64,000 nucleotides of DNA. Source: Xestospongia bergquistia. Its lineage: Eukaryota > Porifera > Demospongiae > Haplosclerida > Petrosiidae. A model generated the notes under the pieces. The model did not search any database, was not told where the DNA came from, and worked only from the letters and a program-made list of their open reading frames with translations. Positions 34,524-45,551 of this stretch are shown piece by piece. The stretch lies in the NCBI GenBank assembly GCA_963965975.1, contig OZ014413.1:436501-500500 (forward strand). The letters are read 5' to 3'. How positions within the stretch are numbered: the stretch's first letter is position 1; every line of letters starts with the position of its first letter. Both the position numbers and the translations under genes were made by a program.

Positions 34524-37347
34524 ATGGCAACTCCATTTCAGAAGTTAGGTAAGGACTTTAACTGTACTAGATGGGTCAATATAGTCATAATATCTCTACA
34601 GATATTAGTCATTTAGATGAAATACTACAAGTATTAAGAACTTGTAACTTCTCTCCACCAAAATGGTATACTCTTGGAGTAGATTTAGGTCTACTAAAGC
34701 CAACACTAGATACTATTGAAGATGAATATCCACACAATGTATCAAGATGTCTACTGGAGTGTATATCTCAATGGTTGAAAAAAGCTGACAAAGTGATTAA
34801 GAAAGGAGAACCAACATGGGACTCACTAGCTAGTGCTCTGAGGAATATTGGAGAAGTTGCTGCTGCAGAAAAGATTCTTGAAATTGGTAAGTTTGTTTCA
34901 TTGTGTAAATAATAATGTACATATGTATATAAACCTGCTTGTTTCAACAGAGAAGGAACTTTCTGTTCCAGCTTGTCGTGTATTTCAAGTTTGCAGTGGA
35001 AGTCTTCAACAAATCACACTTCCCAAGGAGTTGATTCAGAGGTTATATACAGAAGGATTCATCTCAAAGGAAACGTTACAGGAAGTGAATACATCAGAAG
35101 GTTCACCACTCTCTGGTAGTCTATTGAAATCATTATGTAGCACTTTGGCTAAGGATCCTAATAAACTGAGAGCATTTGCGACAGTTTTAATACAATCAGA
35201 GGAAACACAGGACATTGGTAGAAATATACTCAAAGAAAGTGGTAAGTGGAACATGGCCTGGTGTTAATTAAAATAACCTATTCTTGTTATAGAAGTAGCC
35301 CTTCTCCAACCTTATTCTCAGACTAATTTTATGAACACATTGAATTTAGGAGAAAAACAGCATGAAGTTGAAGAAAACACTGAAGACAAGCCAAGTTAGA
35401 GAAAAATTATAAAGACTCATCCTCTTAATCTGGTATTGCTTTATTTCAAAAGGTGTGACTGATAGCAATGGAATGAACATTACCTCAAAAGGTTTGTTCA
35501 CATACATCATTAATATGATTTTATATTCCTAAAGTAGATCATATTGAAAACATCCAAATTGTCTTTGAGCAGCTTAAAATGACAGTCACAGAAACTATAG
35601 TAGCTAAAGTCCCACTAGATAAACTTAAAATTTATCTTCAATGGGGTTATAAAGAACTAAGACCTCAACTAGCTGCCGCAAAATCAGTCAAAGAAGTTAT
35701 GCATATTATTGAAGACAAGTACAACATTACTAATATCTATTGCTTAGAGATGATTGCTGAACGTTTCGTAATCAAAGAATTTGAAGATTGCATCACTGCT
35801 TACAAAAAAGAGCTCAACCATTTTTGTGAGATAAAGATTAGTCAATATTTAAATAAGAGTTTTGGATCGATTTTATTTCCTGAACTTGCTTATGTACTGA
35901 TAAAATTTGTACTTGATTGGAAATCTGACAGCTGTACTTTTAATGATATCAGAGATCTATTACACAAAGCTTATAAAGAAATGGCCAATGATATCAATGT
36001 TAAAGTTATAACAGAAGACAACTCTATCACTGTAACTTGCTATGCTCCACGACATATAATGGATGCTCTACTAATGGAAGCAGAGAAGAATCTTCATCTA
36101 CTGAGGGGAATTGGATTAATAAAACTAACTATTGGCTACCACACTATTTGGAATGAACATGCAAGAGATATGGTAAGAACCAATACAATATGTATGTATG
36201 TATGTATGTATACACGCAGCAAACTAGACATCTCAATAGAGATACTGTTCAGTTGAAAGAGAGCAATAGAAAACAAGACATATTAACAACTAGTGAGTAT
36301 ACTAGTGAATGACTGAATTTTATAAATATATTAGTAATTTCTGGAATTAGACAGTTAAGAGAAACAGAAATGCCCAAAGAAACAAAAGGTAAGATTGAAT
36401 AATGTGAACTATAAAAAACAATACTTCCTCTTCTACTAATAGCTACTGGAGAACAAAATCAATCATCATCATCATTTGAATGTAATGAGACAATTATTAA
36501 GGAGGAGGTTTTTTCACAGAAAAACTCCTTAGCTGATACAGATCAGCTCATAATGGCGTTAATATCTCTTCTTGGAGGTGAGTATTTAACCGAGATCATT
36601 GTTATATAAGCATACTGTTGCATATTAGTTATTACCAGTGATGGCAGTGAACAGCAACAAGACCAATCATCAACTGACACTTTATCAGGTACAAGTACAT
36701 TTATTAAAGTTATGATATTATTGTATGCATGTGTGTATAGCTATTATAATCTATGTTTTATAATAGAACATACTGGAAGTGTTCAGTGGTATTTTGAATG
36801 TGTTGAACTTACTTCGCCTACTAAGGACCTATGGGAACAAGTGATGAGTCAATTAAAAAGAAGTAGAATACACTGGAAAATTATTATAAAGTCATCATCT
36901 CCTGAGAGTGTACTACTAGTGTTCAGTAACATTGATGAATGCCCAGTCAAGGCACTTCATATAGAGAACACTCCTCTTAATAGCTGCTGTGTCACTAAAT
37001 TATCTGATATATTAACTGAGAACGAAAAAATGGAGGAACTACGTCTTTCCTATTCTCCTCTCTCACCTAACACTCTACAAATGATAACTAATGCTCTCTC
37101 AATAAACACTACACTGAAGTCATTATGGTTATTAAATGATGATAACATTACAGACAATGATTTACCTCACATATGTTATATTATATCCATTAACAGAAAG
37201 CTAAGAAGACTCTCTCTTGACTGTCCCAACATCACAGAATTTGGAGTACAGCAAATCTCTAAAATATTAGACAAAAATAATACACTAACTTATTTGTATG
37301 TCAATGGTAACAAGCTCCGTGGTGATAGGTTTTCTTGGAATTGCTAA
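34524..37347 (+). CDS. gene A: Death / CARD-like / TCYAPRHIM module / LRR protein
   Basis: Exons 34524-34548, 34602-34886, 34951-35241, 35293-35394, 35453-35491, 35538-36172, 36355-36388, 36443-36577, 36629-36688 and 36767-37347 join in one frame of 728 residues. All introns are phase 1 except the one after 36172 (phase 0). Residues about 9-103 are a Death domain (FSPPKWYTLGVDLGL, ISQWLKKADKV). About 104-200 is the CARD-like module (RLYTEGFISKETL). About 248-459 is the conserved module (TCYAPRHIMDALLMEAEKNL, KLTIGYHTIW). From about 536 come NLR-type LRRs (ALHIENTPLNSC, LKSLWLLNDD). There is no NACHT, no signal peptide and no membrane span. A cytoplasmic adaptor or sensor in death or immune signalling is inferred. 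The C-terminus stops abruptly within an LRR, so a further exon is possible. The donor after exon 4 (GTTAGA) is weak but recurs in gene B. Confidence 0.82.
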
Positions 37348-37587
37348 AATAACATGTACTATATAATCTTTATCATATAATCACATATCAAAACAATGAA
37401 AATTACCAATTGTCTTAATAGCACTATAGCAGTACTTAATAGTACTTGGGTTACATTGTCTTGAGTCTATTCATTGTTTTCTACTGTGTAATGAAATAAT
37501 GGTATATATATATATAATATATATATTTAAAAACAATCCTGGTAACACTAAATGTTCCATAAAGGGAACAGCTTCACTTAGGTTAAA

Positions 37588-37920
37588 GAAGGTGTCTATG
37601 ACAATGTTTATTACTGACTTTTTCAAAATAATACTTTATTATTCTGCTTACCAAATCAAAAAAATTTTTATCTACACAATTGATGGTCATAAAATTGGAG
37701 AGTATAGTAATGGACTAATTTGTGGTCCAGGAGGAATTGCTATTGATAAATATGGCTACCGATATGTAACAGAGTACAGCTTTCAAAGACGGTTAGTGAT
37801 ATTTAACAGAGAAGGAGAGGTTGTCTCGACGAGTGATCCATTAAATTATCCAATGGATGTATGTATTGACACAGATTGATCTATCTATGTAGCTTGTAAT
37901 CTTTTACACTGAATTGTCCA
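37588..37920 (+). pseudogene. NHL-repeat gene fragment
   Basis: The frame reads YTIDGHKIGEYSNGL, CGPGGIAIDKYGYRYV and LVIFNREGEV, typical NHL beta-propeller text as in TRIM-NHL proteins. At 37877 a TGA interrupts the next NHL unit (CIDTD, stop, SIYVACN). A related upstream scrap (GTGTCTATGACAATGTTTAT) recurs near 44475. It is probably a broken exon inserted after gene A. Confidence 0.7.
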
Positions 37921-38067
37921 GTTTTAATGCTATTATTTTGACATTAAAAAGTTTATATTTCATAGTTTGTTTATATTGTTATTTATATATTTTTGTGTGA
38001 TTTACATTGCTACATACTGCAAAATGAATTACAAATTGTGTATATGGTCTACTACACATCTGTATTA

Positions 38068-38565
38068 GGTACTACATTATTAGATACTACATTATTAGGT
38101 ACTACATTATTAGATACTACATTATTAGGTACTACATTATTAGATACTACATTATTAGATACTACATTATTAGATACTACATTATTAGGTACTACATTAT
38201 TAGATACTACATTATTAGGTACTACATTATTAGGTACTACATTATTAGGTACTACATTATTAGATACTACATTATTAGGTACTACATTATTAGGTACTAC
38301 ATTATTAGATACTACATTATTATACTACATTATTAGGTACTACATTATTAGATACTACATTATTAGGTACTACATTATTAGATACTACATTATTAAATAC
38401 TACATTATTAGGTACTACATTATTAGATACTACATTATTAGGTACTACATTATTAGATACTACATTATTAGGTACTACATTATTAGATACTACATTATTA
38501 GATACTACATTATTAGATACTACATTATTAGGTACTACATTATTAGGTACTACATTAGGTAGCCC
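38068..38565. repeat. 15-bp minisatellite, about 33 copies
   Basis: The unit TACTACATTATTAGR, with R being A or G, repeats across about 500 bp, with one 5-bp-short unit near 38320. Related sequence (CTGGTAACA, AATGTTCCATAAAGGGAA) flanks it on both sides, at about 37530 and 38705, so it lies between direct repeats. Confidence 0.97.
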
Positions 38566-38889
38566 ATAATGATATTAGGAATATAAATCATCCTCCCAAT
38601 CAATTCTTAACATATTAGGGTGGAGTCACTTAATAGTTTTGTCTAGAGTCTACTTACTGTTCTTTACTGTGTAATGAAATAATGGTATATAACTATTTAA
38701 AAATGATCCTGGTAACAGTAAATGTTCCATAAAGGGAATGGCTTTACTTAATGTCAAGAAGGTACAGCCATAACTGATGACCAGTAATATTGTAGCAGAG
38801 ATGTTAACAGTAATACTGGTAATTCTGAATTGGCTCTAAAATAACAATATACTTAATTAAACCTGAGTGATAGCTTATTATTTAATATA

Positions 38890-39075
38890 ATACTCGCTTT
38901 CCTTGTTCTTGTTCTACTGTTGTTCAATTCATTATCTTCAATCACAGACAGTCATGTGATTGAAGAGTATATAGTAAGCAGAATACAGTCAATGTCTGTC
39001 GTCTTCTCTGCACATTATTAGCACTACACGTATATATACCATAACTTCACGCATGGTTCAGCATGGTTTGGGGAA
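38890..39075 (-). pseudogene. relic of BRCA2 exons 1-2 upstream of gene B
   Basis: TTCTTGTTCTAC, AATTCATTATCTTCA, AGTCATGTGATTG and GCAGAATACAGTCAATGTCT match, in order, the BRCA2 5' end at 33713-33940 (AGTCACGTGATTGG, ACAGAATGTAGTTAATGTCT). The homology continues past the BRCA2 start (AGGGTTAAAAATTAAC against AGGGTTAAATTAAC) towards the Death exon. It is too decayed to encode anything. Confidence 0.8.
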
Positions 39076-39148
39076 AGGGTTAAAAATTAACTTGAGACTG
39101 CCGCCTGTCACGAAATTTTCAAAATTTTGCGTGACACGCCCCTCTAAT

Positions 39149-42100
39149 ATGGCAGTTGGAGGAAAATTAACGTGTTTTGACGACTTTTTGAACGATAAGC
39201 CAACTCTGTCTGAGTTATGTGAACATGTCACACTTGGTACTGACTGGTACGTGTTTGGTGTACTCCTCGAATTAGATAACACAAAGCTGGATGCTATCAG
39301 AGTAATGAATGAAGAGAATCCATATTTCAAAGCTACAAAAATGTTTGAATTATGGCTGGATACTAACCCAAAGTCTACAAGAAAGGAGATTCTAGAAACC
39401 CTGGAGAAACCTGCCATTGGTAAGAATGCAGTTGCTAAAGAATATAAGAAAGTAATAAAAGAAAGTAAGCATTCAGTTTGGTTGTTTAAATTTATTGCAA
39501 TGAAATATCATTAGTAATAGCGGTGCAAAAAGCAACAATAAATCAAATATTACAGACACATTCTGAAAGTCTTTCACACTTGGTTCTTCCAACTGATGTG
39601 ACTCAGACATTATATACAGAGGGAGTCATCTCTAAGGAGACGTTTGATGAAATCGAGACCTCAAGTGGATCTCTAGTTGGTGGTTCATTGAAAGCCTTGT
39701 CTAGTGATGCATCTGAAGATCCTAGCAAGTTGAGAACATTTGGTACTGTCTTATTACATTCAAGGGACACTGTAGATGTAGCAAAAGATATCCTCAAAGA
39801 TTATGGTAAGTGTTCATGGTTATAGAATATGTAATTGTTATAATCTTATGTTTAGACAAAAACTTTCCACAAGTATATGTATCTTCACCTCAAAAGCAAC
39901 CAGGTATAATCATTTTACTGGGTTTTTATTAAATATTGCAAAAACTAATAATCCTTCTTTTCTAGACACTACTGCTCTCGGCACTCCATTACAGAATACT
40001 GATGTGGCAATAACTAAAAGTTAGTGTTTTTGAGTCTTATGGAGTGATCAATATAATATACTATCAGGCAATGTAACAGAGGTCCATCTTGAACCTGAAT
40101 ATCAGTACAAACTTGATGAAATAAAAGGAAAATTGGGTAAACTTTTTCTTACTGTAACACATCTTATTGAATCTACTGTTGGATTTGAGCTCAAAGAGTT
40201 AAAAAGGTCTCTTCGATTGTCTTATCCAGAGTTAATACCTCAATTGTCTAAAGCTGAGTCAGTAGATGATGTTATGGACATAGTGCGTAAAAAATGTACC
40301 ATCATCAATATTGCCTGTTTGGAGGCTATTATCAATCATTGCAATATTGAAAGCGCCGAACAACATGTGACAGCTTACAAATCAGAAGTTGAAACATTCT
40401 GTGAGAAGGTCAAACTTAGTGTATGTAAAAATGAGAACTTCATAACCAGTTCATCCTCTCTACTGAAATGTGAGACTATTGAGTTTACACTAGAATGGAA
40501 TATAGATGAACACACACTTAGTGAAATTAAAGAGCTGTTATGGAAAGCGTTTGGAAAGATTGCTAAGAGAGTCTTAGTTAAAGTAGTAAATGAAATCAAC
40601 TCTATCATTGTAACCTGCTATGCTCCACGACATATAATGGATATTCTACTGATGGAAGCAGAGAAGAATCTTGACGTACTGAGGGGAATTGGATTAATGA
40701 AATTAACTATCGGCTATTGTACTGTTTGGGACATGACCACTAAAGATAAAGTAAGAGATGAGTAATAAATAGTATATATCTTTATAGTATATCTTCATAT
40801 TGATGTGTTGTTATAGTATGTAAAAGATCTTGAAGAAATGGTTATTGCACAAAGAAAGACATTAGCTGAGAATGATCAACTAATAATTGGATTGAAATCT
40901 TCTCTTGAAGGTACATTTGCTACTTTAGGATTTTTATAATAAAGCATGTATACTACTATCACTATTGTAATGTCTCTCTTTTAGTTACTACCAGTATGGA
41001 CAGTGAACAACAACAAGATCAATCATTAATTGACACTTTATCAGGTACATGTACATTAATTGAAATATAACTATGTACCTAATGTAAATATATAGAGAAG
41101 ATTAAACTATTGGAGAAAAAGAATAGAGCAAAGACATTTGACGTTGAGAAGTTAACCAGAGAGAAAGAAGGTGAGCTATAGTACTGTTAGTAGTACATAC
41201 CATATATGGTTATGTTCTATAGCTACTGATAAAGTATTAGTAGAGAAACAAGAAGAGATTGAGAAGTTGATCAAAGAGAAAGGTGAGCTATAGTACTGTT
41301 AGTAGTACATACTATATATGGTTATGTTCTATAGCTACTGATAAAGTATTAGTAGAGAAACAAGAAAAGATTGAGAAGTTGATCAGAGAGAAAGGTGAGC
41401 TATAGTACTGTTAGTAGTACATACTATATATGGTTATGTTCTATTGCTACTGATAAAGTATTAGTAGAGAAACAAAACAATAATTGTAAAATTGTTTTTG
41501 TAGTATCCTTATCCTTCTGATTAGTAAAGGTCAATTAATTTTATTAACTCTAATCATGAGTGCTATTACAATAGGTATGACTGATCGTGCTTGAAACAAA
41601 CTTCTTGCTAGTGCAAGTTTATGTCTCTGCCTATTTTTCTAACATTTCATAGCTATAGTCTTCCAGAGACACTGCTGCTAATTATACAATCTTTGTATAT
41701 CCCTAGACAGTGTTTCACTGTTAAGTTAGTATATTCCAAAACAATTATAGGATGAATAATATTTTTGTTTTAAATATTAATTATAATATTCATTATGTAG
41801 GAAAATGGTGGATCATGATAGCCTTTTCAATGTGTATACTACTATTGGGAATTGTTATTACTAACTTCACTATTACTGATGTAAAGAAAAGTAAGATGGC
41901 ACTCTAGACCCTAAAATGTCTACACATAATGAATGGATGGACAGATAATGAGTGCATGCATGCATATGGAAGAATGTGATATAGGACTCTTAAGACATAT
42001 TTCAACCTGGCATACACAATGTGCCACAAGGTTCTAAGATTATTTCGATGGTTTTGACCATAAATGTATGCATATATACATACATATATAAATATACATA

Positions 42101-43876
42101 TATATTACATTCTATAACTACTGATAAAGTATTAGTAGAGAAACAAGAAGAGATACTGTTGAAGAAGATAAAAACTTTACAACTAAGAAAGAAAGGTGAG
42201 CTATAGTACTGTTAGTAGTACATACCATATATGGTTATGTTCTATAGATACTGATAAAGTATTAGTAGAGATAAAACAAAACATTATGATGTTGACCAGA
42301 AAGAAAGAGGGTAAGCTATAGTACTGTTAGTAGTACACATACCATATATGGTTATGTTATATAGCTACTGATAAAGTATTAGTAGAGAAACAAGAAGAGA
42401 TTGAGAAGTTGACCAGGGAGAAAGAAGGTGAGTTATAGTACTGTTAGTAGTACATACTATATATGGTTATGTTCTATAGCTACTGATAAAGTATTAGTAG
42501 AGAAACAAAAAGAGATTGAGAAGTTGACCAGGGAGAAAGAAGGTAAGTTATAGTACTGTTAGTAGTACATACTATATATGGTTATGTTCTATAGCTACTG
42601 ATAAAGTATTAGTAGAGAAACAAAAAGAGATTGAGAAGTTGACCAGGGAGAAAGAAGGTAAGTTATAGTACAATTAGTAGTACATACCATATATGGTTAT
42701 GTTCTATAGCTACTGATAAAGTATTAGTAGAGAAACAAGAAGAGATTGAGAAGTTGACCAAAGAGAAAGAAGGTACTCAATGATGACATAACCATGTTGT
42801 TATTTTTTAAATACATAACAGATGCTAACGTACCATTGCTACTAGACAATTGGAAAGTATTAGAAAGTCCACCAGTTCAAACTGTTATGTCTAATTTTAA
42901 CTACTACATGAAAAGTGAAGAAGAGTGGTATAGTCCTAGTTTCCTCTCTCATACTAATGGCTATATAATGTGTGTTCGTATAGCAGCTAATGGTGAAGAT
43001 GAGGGACAAGGAACACATCTGAGTCTCTATATCCATCTAATGGCAGGTAAAAATGATGACAATTTGTCATGGCCATTTCAAGGAGAAGTAAAGGTTCAGC
43101 TCATCAATCATAGAGATGATCGTGATCACTATGAACAGAATATAGTGTTTGATGATTCCTCTAATGTACAAGCTTGTAGTCGAGTTATTAATGGTATTCC
43201 AGTTAAAGCTGGTCTAGCAAATAGAGTGGGTGAAGGTAAAGCTCTCTTTATTCATCATGATAAAGTTCAACTTAGTACTTCTGATGAACCTGAATATCTG
43301 AGATATGATAGCATTAAACTTTTCATCAAAGAGGTTATTGTCTATTCTTCTGACTTAGTACCCACTCCACATATTGAATCTTTGCCTGTTATTCACGATT
43401 TTGTAATCGAGAACTTTTCAAAGCGTAAACAATCTAATGAAGAATGCATCAGTGATCCATTTTATTCTCATGAAAATGGTTACAAATTGTCTCTTTATGT
43501 TTATCCCAATGGCAGAGATAAATGGATAAACAAGTACATCTCCATGTTTGTTCATCTCATGAAAGGTGAAAATGACAACAACTTAACATTTCCATTTCGT
43601 GGTAATATTCTTGTTCAAATTGTCAACTGGAGAGAAAACAAGAGTCATGCTGAACGACTTGTGGAATTTAATGACAAGACTGACCCAAGAGGAGAGTATG
43701 GGGCTCGTTTAACAGGATTAACTGGGTTCATCTCAGGAAGACAGTATCGAGGATACGGATATCCAAACTTTTTATCACATAATTTTTTAAAGTTTGATAA
43801 ATCACGTAATACTCAGTATGTTAGTGATGATGATACTCTTCATATTAGAATAATGAAAATAACACTTACTACTTGA
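39149..43876 (+). CDS. gene B: Death / CARD-like / TCYAPRHIM module / coiled coil / MATH-MATH protein
   Basis: Exons 39149-39464, 39521-39805, 39856-39903, 39966-40019, 40068-40750, 40817-40910, 40985-41044, 41096-41170, the coil array, and 42822-43876. Using the seven array exons with proper splice sites gives about 1,034 residues in one frame. Residues 1-105 are a Death domain (CFDDFLNDKPTLSELCEHV). About 106-200 is CARD-like (LYTEGVISKETFDEIE). About 235-462 is the shared module (TCYAPRHIMDILLMEAEKNL). About 463-683 is a charged coiled coil (VEKQEEIEKLTREKE). The last exon holds two MATH/TRAF-C domains, each with YSPSF or similar, then NGYxM/L and HLMxGxNDNxLxxPF. It resembles TRAF-type architecture (coiled-coil stalk plus MATH) with a death-fold front instead of RING. 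A trimeric or oligomeric signalling adaptor is inferred. Confidence 0.85.
41223..42772 (+). repeat. tandem array of coiled-coil mini-exons in gene B
   Basis: A unit of about 114 bp, an exon of 60-63 nt plus a ~52-nt intron, is repeated. Usable exons: 41223-41282, 41335-41394, 42248-42310, 42365-42427, 42480-42542, 42595-42657, 42710-42772. Each begins (A/D)TDKVLVEKQ and ends in EKE or similar, with phase 1 on both sides. Introns are almost identical (TATAGTACTGTTAGTAGTAC, then GGTTATGTTCTATAG). Two decayed units lie inside: near 41446 (acceptor AG changed to TG, exon truncated) and 42118-42195 (acceptor changed to AA). Genes C and D have one unit each. Confidence 0.93.
41801..41890 (+). CDS. 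candidate optional transmembrane exon within the gene B array
   Basis: Between the two halves of the coil array a 90-nt segment has AG before it and GTAAG after it. In the array's phase (1 on both sides) it reads without stops: K, then WWIMIAFSMCILLLGIVITN, then FTITDVKK. The 21-residue hydrophobic stretch is typical of a membrane span, and NFT right after it is a possible glycosylation sequon. Skipping or including it keeps the gene B frame. Usage is not shown; the acceptor has only a weak pyrimidine tract. Confidence 0.5.
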
Positions 43877-44072
43877 CTAAAAGAGAATTTACATAACAAT
43901 CAGCATAAAATAATGTCTATCACAATAACTAACTTTTTCCTATTATATATTATATTGTTTTGTTATAGTTTTTCTTATGCTTATTAGTATTATAACAATT
44001 TTATTGAGACAGACATGTTCCATCAGTTAAGTATGACCTGTGCTATAACTCTACTTCATATACCACATCATC

Positions 44073-44225
44073 CAGGTCTATTAAGACAAAACCATTGATA
44101 TATAGTTAACAGTTCTTGATGTTGTATTTCAACATGAGGATTACTACAGAGACAACAATGATAGGAGAGAGAGAGAGATAATTATATAACAAGTGATCAT
44201 GTGACATACTTGAGTACTTGATTCA
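44073..44225. repeat. ~150-bp dispersed repeat, copy 1
   Basis: The block runs from GGTCTATTAAGACAAAACC through TTCTTGATGTTGTATTTCAA and a GAGA run to AACAAGTGATCATGTGACAT. It recurs five more times downstream (near 51101, 51911, 53570, 62059 and 63742), always in this orientation, 3' of MATH genes. Confidence 0.85.
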
Positions 44226-44229
44226 ACAT

Positions 44230-45330
44230 TATTGTTAATGTCTGATAAAAGTTATATTCAGTACATGTTCCTTTCCTACAGTAATTGATCATATAGTACG
44301 TGACACATTAGCAGTCTTACCAGTTTGTTCAACTTTTAAAGTTTATAATATAGTGTGTGACATTGCAAGAGGTATGAGCAAACTGTGAGAACACTAGCGC
44401 AGGCCAACATTAATGTAAAATACAGTGATTTCCTCAAGAAATATTTTTGATAGTGTAAGGTGTGGCTGCTGGTGCGGTGTCTATGACAATGTTTATTACT
44501 GATATTTTCAAAATATTAATTTATTATTCTGTATTACCAAATCAAAACTGATAAGTATGCAAGACGTTGCTGTTCTCATGACAAGTGATAACATCCTCTT
44601 CTCTGAGACCAAGGACTGTTGTCTCTACTTTGTATAAACCATAGCCTCTTGTTCCAATATTTTTCACTCAGTAAATTATTAATCAAGTTTTTTCTCTTTG
44701 TATGACAGTATTTTTCCAATGGATTAATTAATGTGATATGTCCCTTTCCAGAAATATACACTGTTAATAGTGTACCATAATTTCCCATTTATGTTACAAT
44801 ATCATGTGATACATTAGCAGGCTTGCCAAATTTAAAACTTATAATAACAACGTATATATAATATTATAATCTTGATCTATGAAAATTATGATCTAGCCAA
44901 CTATATATATGTATATAGTTGACTAGATCAATGCTCCCATTTCTATATTATACAACTATGACTTGACATGACATTCAGAAATATATGTATGTGTGTGAGA
45001 TAATGTGTTATTATTGACACATATAACTATAATATATGATATTTGTGAACTGTTACACTCATAGCAGAGTATAAATTATCTGTGCTAATGTATCATAGCA
45101 ACAGAATATTATTATATTCATAATAAACATCACTGACTGTATTCTATTGTTATATGTCAATTAAAATATCATCAGTAATTAGATGAAGATAATGATTTAA
45201 CTATATAAACTAATTGAACAATATATATTATGTATTTTATAAATTATAATTGAATGACTTTCATTATTTCCATTTCTATCACTAGTTAGTATTAAAAAAC
45301 AATTAATGTCTCAATAATAATTGAAACACT
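44230..45330. other. intergenic with duplicated pieces
   Basis: About 44795-45140 is copied in the large first intron region of gene D (about 55690-56010). A palindrome lies at about 44889-44930 (TGATCTAGCCAACTATATAT and its approximate complement). No supported coding exon. Confidence 0.5.
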
Positions 45331-45334
45331 GAAT

Positions 45335-45530
45335 TACATTGAACTCCACATAACTACTGAGCTATATAGATCACTTTATATATATATACTGTGTAGTAGG
45401 AGAATGACTGACCTTAGAACAACGTAGGAAACTGACTTCACTCTCATTGTGTCTGAAAAAAGTCCAAATGAGCTCCACCCTAACTATTGGCTTACTGAGC
45501 ATGCGCATATTGATAGCTTTCAAAAACCTC
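45335..45530 (+). promoter_or_regulatory. conserved upstream region of gene C
   Basis: The block from GAACTCCACATAACTACTGA through GATCACTTTATATATATA to CTGACTTCACTCTCA is almost identical to 54866-55000 upstream of gene D, more so than the introns. It includes a TATA-like TTTATATATATA. It is the likely promoter of the C/D type genes. Confidence 0.5.
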
Positions 45531-45551
45531 GCTCTCATACGCCCATTGTAT

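Noticed and set aside
37993..38562. 189-codon open frame of LLDTT/LLGTT repeats
   Set aside because: Product of the 15-bp minisatellite, which has no stop in this frame; nothing protein-like outside it.
41223..42772. CRISPR-like regular repeats
   Set aside because: Unit length, intron signals and coding phase identify repeated exons. The BRC array (30795-31725) and 15-bp minisatellite were rejected as CRISPR for similar reasons; the DNA is eukaryotic.
44576..44788. 70-codon minus-strand frame (YISGKGHITLINPLEKY)
   Set aside because: Not recognised, no splice partners, in a patch of duplicated debris; too little evidence to call a gene.
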